46,518 bases of DNA, from positions 1 to 46,518 of IMG/VR virus record IMGVR_UViG_3300034073_002417, one strand, 5' to 3'. Shown piece after piece: positions 28,297 through 34,000 of the stretch; the first letter of the stretch is position 1; every line of letters begins with the position of its first letter. Position numbers and translations under genes: made by a program. This DNA comes from a virus. The notes beneath the pieces are model-generated. The model had not been told where the DNA came from. It saw only the letters and a program-made list of their open reading frames with translations, and ran no database searches.

Positions 28297-28367
28297 GCCC
28301 CCGACTGGATTTGAACCAGCAACCTTCTCATTACAAGTGAGATGCACTACCGTTGTGCTACAGAGGC
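28296..28367 (-). tRNA. tRNA-Thr(UGU)
   Basis: Acceptor GCCTCTG/CGGGGGC, anticodon arm TCTCA-CTTGTAA-TGAGA. First tRNA of the array in the direction of transcription. Confidence 0.95.
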
Positions 28368-28382
28368 GTATTTTCAAGATTC

Positions 28383-28417
28383 AAGTGATCCTTCCGATCA
28401 CTTATTTAGAATACCAC
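28383..28417 (-). repeat. Leader module copy 2 (hairpin plus TATTCTAA motif)
   Basis: A perfect 8-bp hairpin (AAGTGATC-GGAAG-GATCACTT, 28383-28403) directly follows the 17-base motif shared with 27371-27387. It forms the 5' leader of tRNA block 1. Confidence 0.65.
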
Positions 28418-28901
28418 TCTCAAGGTCAAGAGTCAAGTCCTTTGTACCAGATTCAGAAGTGGCAGGACAATCTGAAACCCAAGGAGAACATAATCTCATT
28501 TCTCCCCCAAGTGATTTACACTCATCAGAATAACATACAGAACTATCTATATTGTTTTCCAAATAACGAGGTGGAGATATTCTAACAATTCCATCATCTC
28601 CTGTCAATCTTTCATAACTACCGATTGCCTCATCAACTTCTCTACGAACTTTGAATTCAAGTAATTTTGGGTCATTATTAATTCTTTCGTTGAGTTGCCT
28701 ATCAATCTCATTCAAAACATTATTCTCATCAGGTAAGTCAAACTTAATCCCCTTCCTGAGTTCGTTGTAGAACTTCAAAAGGTCTTCCTGACTGATACCA
28801 CACCTTACGGTAAGAAAAGCAATCCCAGAGGCAATTAGAGCAGCAATTAGAGACCTTTTAGGAGACAGTCTGAAGCTGACTAAGAATTCAGGTATCCTCA
28901 T
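28398..28901 (-). CDS. Hypothetical membrane-anchored protein with Cys-rich tail
   Basis: 167 residues. A basic N-terminus (FRLSPKRS) leads into one hydrophobic segment (LIAALIASGIAFLTVRCG, about 18-35), suggesting a membrane anchor or uncleaved signal. The middle is charged and helical (EDLLKFYNELRKGIKFDLPD...LNEIDRQLNERIN). The C-terminus has four Cys (CYSDEC...CSPWVSDC) that could form disulfides outside the cytoplasm. Overlaps the upstream gene by 14 bases; last gene of a four-gene unit. Its 3' end contains the promoter of the tRNA array. Function unknown. Confidence 0.65.
   Translation of the reverse strand: MRIPEFLVSFRLSPKRSLIAALIASGIAFLTVRCGISQEDLLKFYNELRKGIKFDLPDENNVLNEIDRQLNERINNDPKLLEFKVRREVDEAIGSYERLTGDDGIVRISPPRYLENNIDSSVCYSDECKSLGGEMRLCSPWVSDCPATSESGTKDLTLDLESGILNK
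28408..28436 (-). promoter_or_regulatory. Sigma70-type promoter of tRNA block 1
   Basis: TTGACT (28431-28436), 17-base spacer, TATTCT (28408-28413), lying inside the 3' end of the membrane-protein gene and followed by the leader hairpin and tRNA-Thr(UGU). Confidence 0.7.
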
Positions 28902-29172
28902 AATCCCTAAGTGCTTTCTCTATTGTTCTATCTATACGAAAACGAAGTAATTCGTCATCTTTGATAATATAATCGTTTAGAATATCAACACCAAACTTTA
29001 ATTGTATTTCATCAATTAGATTGAAAAGAAACTTACGGTCTACGAATGGAAGTAGGGATACAACATCTACAGTTCCTTTCAGAAGAAATCCAAGTCTTAC
29101 ATAATGAAAGATGGTTCTTTTTTCTGGTCCGTGTTTAAATTCAAAAATATTAAACTTAGATTTCTTGGTCAT
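28888..29172 (-). CDS. Hypothetical protein
   Basis: 94 residues. A basic N-terminus (MTKKSKFNIFEFKHGPEKRT) is followed by a moderately hydrophobic stretch (YVRLGFLLKGTVDVVSLLPF) and a charged helical tail (ELLRFRIDRTIEKALRDYED). The tail shares the style 'RxxxDEAI' with the tail of its downstream neighbour. It overlaps both neighbours (17 and 14 bases), so the genes are translationally coupled. No family recognised; membrane association is possible. Confidence 0.6.
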   Translation of the reverse strand: MTKKSKFNIFEFKHGPEKRTIFHYVRLGFLLKGTVDVVSLLPFVDRKFLFNLIDEIQLKFGVDILNDYIIKDDELLRFRIDRTIEKALRDYEDT

Positions 29173-29446
29173 TTAAATACTCCTCGATAGCATTATCAAC
29201 TATTTCAGAAGGATTAATTTTCTTAGCAGGTTCTCTTAATTTTTTTGTATCAAATGTAATGGTAGGTGTAATATCACCAGTTTCTTCCAACTTAAGTTTC
29301 ATTCCCAAAGGAGTTCCTTTTGGTTGAATGTTAACCTGATTGTGTGCTTCTAATTTAATCTCACCTAACTCAGTATTCACTTTTAAATACTGAGACTTAG
29401 CAACTAAATCAATAATCTCTTCTGGTTCTTCTGGTAGATTACTCAT
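29156..29446 (-). CDS. Hypothetical protein
   Basis: 96 residues, acidic. MSNLPEEPEEIIDLVAKSQY starts it, then short beta-like text (LKVNTELGEIKLEAHNQVNI) and an acidic end (NPSEIVDNAIEEYLNDQEI). No membrane segment or motif. It overlaps the nuclease gene by 8 bases and the next gene by 17. Function unknown. Confidence 0.6.
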   Translation of the reverse strand: MSNLPEEPEEIIDLVAKSQYLKVNTELGEIKLEAHNQVNIQPKGTPLGMKLKLEETGDITPTITFDTKKLREPAKKINPSEIVDNAIEEYLNDQEI

Positions 29447-29828
29447 TTAACGGTGCGAGTTCTGATAGGTCTTGTTCTTTTGATGGGTCATATGCCCAAG
29501 CATACTGATTTGCGAATAAGTATTCACTTGCGGTTAAATTATGTCCTTGAACATAAACCTCACCTAATACTCTTCCATACTTTTCAGACTTATTAGGATT
29601 TTGAGTTGCTACAATTACTTCTGTTCCAGAGTTGATATACTCTTGTAGCTTGTCTTTTGCTCTTAATCCATATTTCTTTTCTTCTTCATTTAGTGTTCTT
29701 AATGAAGGAGCATTAATGTTACTTAAACGAATAAATTGTTTTAGAAAGATATTAAATCCTAAGTCAATTGATGCTTCAATAGTATCACCATCAATTACTC
29801 TTATATCTTTAAGATTATATGTATACAT
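29439..29828 (-). CDS. Staphylococcal nuclease-like (thermonuclease) protein
   Basis: 129 residues with an SNase OB-fold pattern: VIDGDTIEASIDLGFNIFLK (residues 11-30, Ca-binding Asp residues), FIRLSNINAPSLRT (active-site Arg; the following Glu region is altered), YGLRAKDKLQEYI and EKYGRVLGEVYV (second catalytic Arg). No signal peptide. It may degrade host DNA or RNA, or be structural as in some phage SNase homologues. A consensus promoter stands 60 bases upstream. First gene of a four-gene coupled unit. Confidence 0.8.
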   Translation of the reverse strand: MYTYNLKDIRVIDGDTIEASIDLGFNIFLKQFIRLSNINAPSLRTLNEEEKKYGLRAKDKLQEYINSGTEVIVATQNPNKSEKYGRVLGEVYVQGHNLTASEYLFANQYAWAYDPSKEQDLSELAPLNE

Positions 29829-29887
29829 AAGACTTTAGCTTCTTATATATCTATAATATTATATTACTTATCATCGGTCACAAACCT

Positions 29888-29916
29888 ATTATACACAGTT
29901 TTGATACTTGTGTCAA
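29888..29916 (-). promoter_or_regulatory. Perfect consensus sigma70 promoter (TTGACA-17-TATAAT)
   Basis: -35 at 29911-29916 and -10 at 29888-29893, both exact consensus with ideal spacing. It drives the nuclease operon and probably reads on toward the tRNA array. The -35 overlaps the stop of the upstream gene. Confidence 0.9.
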
Positions 29917-30554
29917 CCGTATGCTTTTCTGGCAGTAGAAGAACTTGGAAGACCTTTAGATGCCCTTCTTACAGCAGCTTTTGTATGTCTTTCTGTTGAT
30001 GGTTGAAGTCCTTGTTTTTGCGGATCTGTTCCAGTTTCTTTAGTATCCTTGTCTAAAGTTCTTCTCATTTCAGTTCCAACTCTACCAATTACATTTGCTC
30101 TAGTTGCTGTTCCTCTTCCCCCAACAATTCCTTTAGAAACTTCAGATTTTTTTTTCTGAAGTAATTCAGTATATTTTGATTTTGCTTTTTGTTTTGGACC
30201 AAAATCCCAAGGAACATATGCTTCAACAATCTCTTCTCTCCACTCTTCACTCATATTAACCATAATGACTTCTGCTGCTTCTGGAGTTTCGGCATAACCT
30301 TCATCAAGAAGGTGTGAGAGAATGAGGTCGTAGAGGTCGTAACTTTCATTTTTTTCTTTTTTTTGAAGAGGTCTATCTTGTTCTGATCTTCCCCACGCAT
30401 CAACTTTTGGTTGTCCTTTTATTCCCCTACCACCTCTTTTAGTTGGTCTATTAACATATTTACCATCTCTAATTGATCCCTCTACGGGACGTTGCTGATT
30501 TTCAACAACTTGCAAATATGCTTCTTGAAGATTGTGAAGTTCTTGTGCATCCAT
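29913..30554 (-). CDS. Phage protein with LSHLLDEGYA module
   Basis: 213 residues from the ATG at 30554. A longer frame starts at 30602 inside the terminator and is rejected. N-terminus MDAQELHNLQEAYLQVVE; then basic low-complexity text; then YDLILSHLLDEGYAETPEAA with EVIMVNMSEEWREEIVE near residues 105-145, and a Lys/Arg/Ser/Thr-rich tail. The module recurs in 43194-43790. A late promoter (30574-30581) precedes it. Basic tails and late expression suggest a packaged or internal head protein, but that is inference. Confidence 0.7.
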   Translation of the reverse strand: MDAQELHNLQEAYLQVVENQQRPVEGSIRDGKYVNRPTKRGGRGIKGQPKVDAWGRSEQDRPLQKKEKNESYDLYDLILSHLLDEGYAETPEAAEVIMVNMSEEWREEIVEAYVPWDFGPKQKAKSKYTELLQKKKSEVSKGIVGGRGTATRANVIGRVGTEMRRTLDKDTKETGTDPQKQGLQPSTERHTKAAVRRASKGLPSSSTARKAYG

Positions 30555-30573
30555 TTTACAATTACTTTTTAGG

Positions 30574-30581
30574 TATTTATA
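30574..30581 (-). promoter_or_regulatory. Late promoter TATAAATA fused to a terminator T-tract
   Basis: Perfect TATAAATA whose first T is the end of the T-run of the terminator at 30581-30607. Precedes the gene starting at 30554. Confidence 0.75.
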
Positions 30582-30607
30582 AAAAAAGGAGTGCCGAAGC
30601 ACTCCTT
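30581..30607 (-). terminator. Intrinsic terminator after the RlpA-like gene
   Basis: Minus-strand AAGGAGTGC-TTCG-GCACTCCTT with a UUCG tetraloop, then T-run. Ends the unit containing the RlpA-like gene. Confidence 0.9.
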
Positions 30608-30625
30608 AGAGTTGTATTTAGTTTT

Positions 30626-30994
30626 TTATACTCTTGAATAACACACCCGAGCAACTCCTTGACTAGGAGATGCGATAGAAGAAAATGCCCCATAAGAAAG
30701 GTCTAACGACCTTCCTGCTACAAATGGTCCTCTATCATTCACACGCACAACTACAGATCGTCCATTAGATGGGTTTGTAACTCTTATACGAGTTCCAAAA
30801 GGCAATGACCTATGAGCAGTTGAAAGTCCATAAGCATTAAATCTTTCCCCGTTTGCTGTGGTTGCACCGTGGAATCCATCATTTACTCCATAAAAAGAAG
30901 CAAATGTGCATCCTGCTGCTTGTGCTTCAAATGGAATCGCACTGAAAAATGAAATAGTAGTAATAGCAAATACTTTTTTAATTTTTGATAGCAT
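30626..30994 (-). CDS. RlpA-like double-psi beta-barrel protein, secreted
   Basis: 122 residues. A signal peptide (MLSKIKKVFAITTISFFSAI, cleavage near AQA-AG) is followed by an RlpA domain: TFASFYGVNDGFHGATTANG, HRSLPFGTRIRVTNPSNGRS and VVVRVNDRGPFVAGRSLDLS (the Asp of NDRGPF is the catalytic residue of RlpA lytic transglycosylases). RlpA acts on denuded peptidoglycan glycans in the periplasm. A wall-degrading or spanin-like lysis helper role is likely. It shares a 17-base leader with the lysozyme gene next upstream. Confidence 0.88.
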   Translation of the reverse strand: MLSKIKKVFAITTISFFSAIPFEAQAAGCTFASFYGVNDGFHGATTANGERFNAYGLSTAHRSLPFGTRIRVTNPSNGRSVVVRVNDRGPFVAGRSLDLSYGAFSSIASPSQGVARVCYSRV

Positions 30995-31000
30995 TTTAAG

Positions 31001-31017
31001 TAATAGAACTCTACATC
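31001..31017 (-). promoter_or_regulatory. Shared leader motif, copy at rlpA-like gene
   Basis: Minus-strand GATGTAGAGTTCTATTA ends six bases before the RlpA-like ATG. An identical 17-mer stands at the same distance before the lysozyme gene. Confidence 0.7.
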
Positions 31018-31054
31018 AGTCTTAAGATAATAAAATTATCTTTAACTGCTCATT

Positions 31055-31708
31055 TTATGAATCAACTTCGGTTAGAACTAACTTATTTGCGTAGTTATAC
31101 GCATAGTCAGTTCTTGCTCCGTGATGACCCCAACGAATCCACTTTTGAGCAAGACGCATATACTGTTGAATAGTCTTTCCTGGTGTCTTCATATAAGGTT
31201 CAATCATCTTCCAGTCACCCTCATGCAACATATAATCAAGTTGAGCATCTAGTGAGGAAGGATTAGCACCAATACGTGCTGCGTGTTTCCCTAACCCATA
31301 GAACCTTGGGGCATTAGTCCATTGAATTAGACCATATCCACCACTTCTACAGGAGTTGTAGGAAACTCTAGCACCACCTTCGCAGATATTAGGGAAAAAT
31401 GTTGATTCCTGACGAATGTTTCCCATAATGGTTGCGAGGGCATTTCTATCAGTAATTCCACGACTCTGAAGAAATTCTAGAGTACGTGTTTCGTTTGAAT
31501 TACATCCTTTACAAACTAGCCTTTTTTCTTTTGGCTTTTCGGGAGCAACCTCTTTGGTCGTTGTCTCCTGGGTTTTGCTTTCTTCCGTTAAAATTGCGAT
31601 TTGTGGAGTAGCACTTGAAGTAGCATAACCCGGTGTTGGCAATGTTGCCGCTGATGTCGCAACCGCACCTAAAAGAGATACGGCTACAGTTGAAAGGTTT
31701 CTTAGCAT
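31055..31708 (-). CDS. Secreted phage-tail-lysozyme-type muramidase
   Basis: 217 residues. The N-terminal hydrophobic segment (LSTVAVSLLGAVATSAATLP) looks like a signal peptide. A Thr/Glu/Lys-rich linker (about 35-62) leads to a lysozyme-like domain: LATIMGNIRQESTFFPNICE (catalytic Glu in QEST), CRSGGYGLIQWTNAPRFYGL and LDAQLDYMLHEG, matching the phage lysozyme2 family. Two Cys pairs may form disulfides. It probably acts on peptidoglycan in the periplasm, at lysis or entry. It has its own promoter (31836-31864) and the 17-base leader shared with the RlpA-like gene. Confidence 0.85.
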   Translation of the reverse strand: MLRNLSTVAVSLLGAVATSAATLPTPGYATSSATPQIAILTEESKTQETTTKEVAPEKPKEKRLVCKGCNSNETRTLEFLQSRGITDRNALATIMGNIRQESTFFPNICEGGARVSYNSCRSGGYGLIQWTNAPRFYGLGKHAARIGANPSSLDAQLDYMLHEGDWKMIEPYMKTPGKTIQQYMRLAQKWIRWGHHGARTDYAYNYANKLVLTEVDS

Positions 31709-31714
31709 TAATTT

Positions 31715-31731
31715 TAATAGAACTCTACATC
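31715..31731 (-). promoter_or_regulatory. Shared leader motif, copy at lysozyme gene
   Basis: Identical to 31001-31017 on the minus strand and likewise six bases before an ATG (31706-31708). Confidence 0.7.
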
Positions 31732-31835
31732 CGTATAGGTAAAGGAGAAGTTCCCCTTCTCAGGGGCAGTACCCACGGCTCTAAATCAAACTCAAAGACT
31801 CATAATAATTACCCTACTCATAATAGGGATTTTAC

Positions 31836-31864
31836 ATAATAAGTGATTATTTAGGATTTGTCAA
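31836..31864 (-). promoter_or_regulatory. Sigma70-type promoter of the lysozyme gene
   Basis: TTGACA (31859-31864), 17 bases, TATTAT (31836-31841). The spacer also contains CTAAATA, a late-promoter motif. Confidence 0.75.
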
Positions 31865-32242
31865 TCAACGAACATCGATTTCCTGATCATCCGTCCAATC
31901 TTCATTATTAATGGAAATATATTCGATTTCATCCACATCATCAGGAATGTTAATCCATTCATCAAATTCTGAGGCAAGAGCACGAGCATTGCGATGCCTA
32001 TCTGCCTCGTGCAAAAATTCAATCTTCTTTACTGCCCAATTACGAATATCTGCAAGTTCTTGGTTATGAATAGTCACGACTTCCTCTTTTTCTTCCTCTT
32101 GATGTGATTGGACTTCTACTTTTGGTTGCTCTACCTCTGGTTCTGATTCTTCTACCTGAGAATAATTTTCAGTTACAACTACTTTCCTATCCTCCTTTGC
32201 GAGATTAGCAGCAAGTTTAAATAGTGCCTTAAAAAATTTCAT
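31865..32242 (-). CDS. Acidic hypothetical protein
   Basis: 125 residues. A short basic helix (MKFFKALFKLAANLAKEDRK) precedes a Glu/Val/Gln-rich low-complexity stretch (about 28-55). Then come a helical part (ELADIRNWAVKKIEFLHEAD) and an acidic tail (NIPDDVDEIEYISINNEDW). No motif recognised. It follows a terminator and has no clear promoter. Function unknown. Confidence 0.6.
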   Translation of the reverse strand: MKFFKALFKLAANLAKEDRKVVVTENYSQVEESEPEVEQPKVEVQSHQEEEKEEVVTIHNQELADIRNWAVKKIEFLHEADRHRNARALASEFDEWINIPDDVDEIEYISINNEDWTDDQEIDVR

Positions 32243-32274
32243 GATCGTAGATGGGTGTATGAGTATTCTATATC

Positions 32275-32298
32275 AAAAAAGACCCCTTGTGGAGTCTT
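32275..32298 (-). terminator. Intrinsic terminator, antisense to the endonuclease promoter
   Basis: Minus-strand AAGACTCC-ACAA-GGGGTCTT followed by six T. It would stop leftward transcripts coming from nrdB before the 125-residue gene. It overlaps the -35 of the plus-strand promoter. Confidence 0.75.
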
Positions 32299-32325
32299 GT
32301 AGACAGTTTAGAAAGTGATTATAGA
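32297..32325 (+). promoter_or_regulatory. Plus-strand sigma70-like promoter of the endonuclease gene
   Basis: TTGTAG (32297-32302), 17-base spacer, TATAGA (32320-32325), 25 bases before the ATG at 32350. The only plausible promoter for the single plus-strand gene. Confidence 0.55.
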
Positions 32326-32349
32326 TAGTTCTATTAATATGTATGTTTA

Positions 32350-32775
32350 ATGACCTGGAAATATAACAATCAAGAATTTACAGAAGCACCAAAGGGTATG
32401 GAAGGATTTGTTTATATTATTACAAATCTAACCAATAATAAAAAATATATCGGTAAGAAACATTTCTGGACTCGTCAAAAAGATCGTAAGACAGGTCGTA
32501 GAAAAACGAAAGAAAGTGATTGGCAAAAATACTTTGGATCTTGCGATGAACTAATTGAAGATGTAAAAAATCTCGGAGAAGATAAGTTTCTCCGAGAAAT
32601 ACTTTACTTATGTCCTCATAAGAAATCTATGAGTTTTTATGAGACTATGGAACAATTCAAAAGAGATGTAATCTTCAAAGAGGATTATTATAACACGAAT
32701 GTTGAAGGTAAGTTTTTCAGTAGTGAAGTAGATAGGATTTATAATATAGTTGGAAAAAGTTTATTATTAGAATAA
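32350..32775 (+). CDS. GIY-YIG-type endonuclease (putative homing endonuclease)
   Basis: 141 residues, the only convincing plus-strand gene. GFVYIITNLTNNKKYIGKKH (residues 19-38) is the GIY-YIG core (VYIIT...KYIGKK), with Arg and Lys following (RQKDRKTGRR). FYETMEQFKRDVIF contains a Glu in a place suited to the catalytic Glu. Free-standing GIY-YIG enzymes in T4-like phages drive spread of nearby genes. This one is convergent with nrdB, seven bases from its stop. Domain call firm; mobility is inference. Confidence 0.8.
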   Translation: MTWKYNNQEFTEAPKGMEGFVYIITNLTNNKKYIGKKHFWTRQKDRKTGRRKTKESDWQKYFGSCDELIEDVKNLGEDKFLREILYLCPHKKSMSFYETMEQFKRDVIFKEDYYNTNVEGKFFSSEVDRIYNIVGKSLLLE

Positions 32776-32781
32776 AAAACT

Positions 32782-33960
32782 TTAAAGTTTAAATCCAGCA
32801 AATGTATCTTTCTTCACATCTTGCTTAATACCACCAACCACATAAGATTCAACTTCTGTTTCCTGGGGAGCAACTTGAAGACCCTTAGAAGAAATCCAAT
32901 GTTGCGTCCAAGGAAGTGGATTATTATTCGCAGGAATATCATAAGCAGGTTTGAGACCAATTGCTTTCATACGACGATTAGCAATCCATTCAACATACTG
33001 CTGAAGAAGTTTATCATTAAGTCCAATCATAGAACCATCTTTGAACAGATAATCTGCCCACTTCTTTTCTTCATTTACAGCACGATCAAACATTTTATAA
33101 ACCCACTCTTCCTCTTCTTTTGCAATTTGTTGCATTTCAGGATCATCACCTTCTCTCCACTTATTCAGAATGTTCTGAGTAAGTGCTAGGTGTTGATTTT
33201 CATCTCTAGCAATTAGGGAAATAATTTTTGCACTCCCCTCCATAAGTTTGAGTTCACCAAAAGCAAAACTACAAGCAAAACTAACATAGAAACGAATACC
33301 CTCAAGAATATTAACGTTTGCAATAGCTCGGTAGAGTTTTCTTTTAACATCATTGAGATCTTCTTTAGCGTAATCAACTCCCTCAAGTTTGTGTTTCCAT
33401 GATTCAGAAGTGCCATAAGATTGTGCTGAATTAATGAATTCATTGTATGATTCTGTAACGCTTTCTGCACGTTCTAGAATTCTTTCATCATGAATAATAG
33501 TGTCAAATACATCTGAAGGATCTGAATATACATTCTTGATGATGTAAGTATAAGAACGACTATGAATCATCTCCATAAATTCCCATACTGTCATACATGC
33601 TTCCAATTCTGGAAGAGAACAATATGGAAGAAATGCCATTCCAGGTCCACGTCCCTGGACAGAATCAAGCATGATCTGATACTTCAAATTTGAAGTATAA
33701 ATGTGCTTTTGCTCGGGACGAAGTGTTTGATAATCTCCTCGATCTTTTTGAAGGGAGACCTCCTCAGGTCTCCAAAAATATCCTAGTTGTTGTGTTGTAA
33801 GTTTTTCAAAGATAGGATACTTATAAGAATCGTATCTTTGAACCCCTAATGGTTTACCAAAGAACATTGGTTGTTTTTTTGTGTTGACTTCTTCAGTGTT
33901 AAAAACAGTCATTCCTTTAATAGTTTCATGTTCCTTGGTTGCCATAAAATCGTACTGCAT
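32782..33960 (-). CDS. nrdB: Ribonucleotide reductase class Ia, beta subunit
   Basis: 392 residues. Holds the diiron-tyrosyl radical that starts nucleotide reduction. Seen: ACMTVWEFMEMIHSRSYTYI (iron ligands Glu and His, radical Tyr in HSRSY) and ISLIARDENQHLALTQNIL (Glu and His ligands). FRPEEVSL-type text (YFWRPEEVSLQKDR) and the C-terminal FAGFKL (interaction with NrdA) also fit. It follows nrdA by 40 bases. Provides dNTPs for phage DNA replication. Confidence 0.97.
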   Translation of the reverse strand: MQYDFMATKEHETIKGMTVFNTEEVNTKKQPMFFGKPLGVQRYDSYKYPIFEKLTTQQLGYFWRPEEVSLQKDRGDYQTLRPEQKHIYTSNLKYQIMLDSVQGRGPGMAFLPYCSLPELEACMTVWEFMEMIHSRSYTYIIKNVYSDPSDVFDTIIHDERILERAESVTESYNEFINSAQSYGTSESWKHKLEGVDYAKEDLNDVKRKLYRAIANVNILEGIRFYVSFACSFAFGELKLMEGSAKIISLIARDENQHLALTQNILNKWREGDDPEMQQIAKEEEEWVYKMFDRAVNEEKKWADYLFKDGSMIGLNDKLLQQYVEWIANRRMKAIGLKPAYDIPANNNPLPWTQHWISSKGLQVAPQETEVESYVVGGIKQDVKKDTFAGFKL

Positions 33961-34000
33961 ACTTCTTCTCTTCTAGATTTAAAAAATTTACCAAATAATA

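Noticed and set aside
24425-28367. CRISPR-like array from evenly spaced repeats
   Set aside because: The repeated segments are tRNA T-arms and tRNA promoters, not direct repeats with unique spacers.
32776-32789. A/T palindrome between the endonuclease and nrdB as a terminator
   Set aside because: The AAACTTTAAAGTTT stem is short and weak, and it overlaps the nrdB stop; not enough to call.
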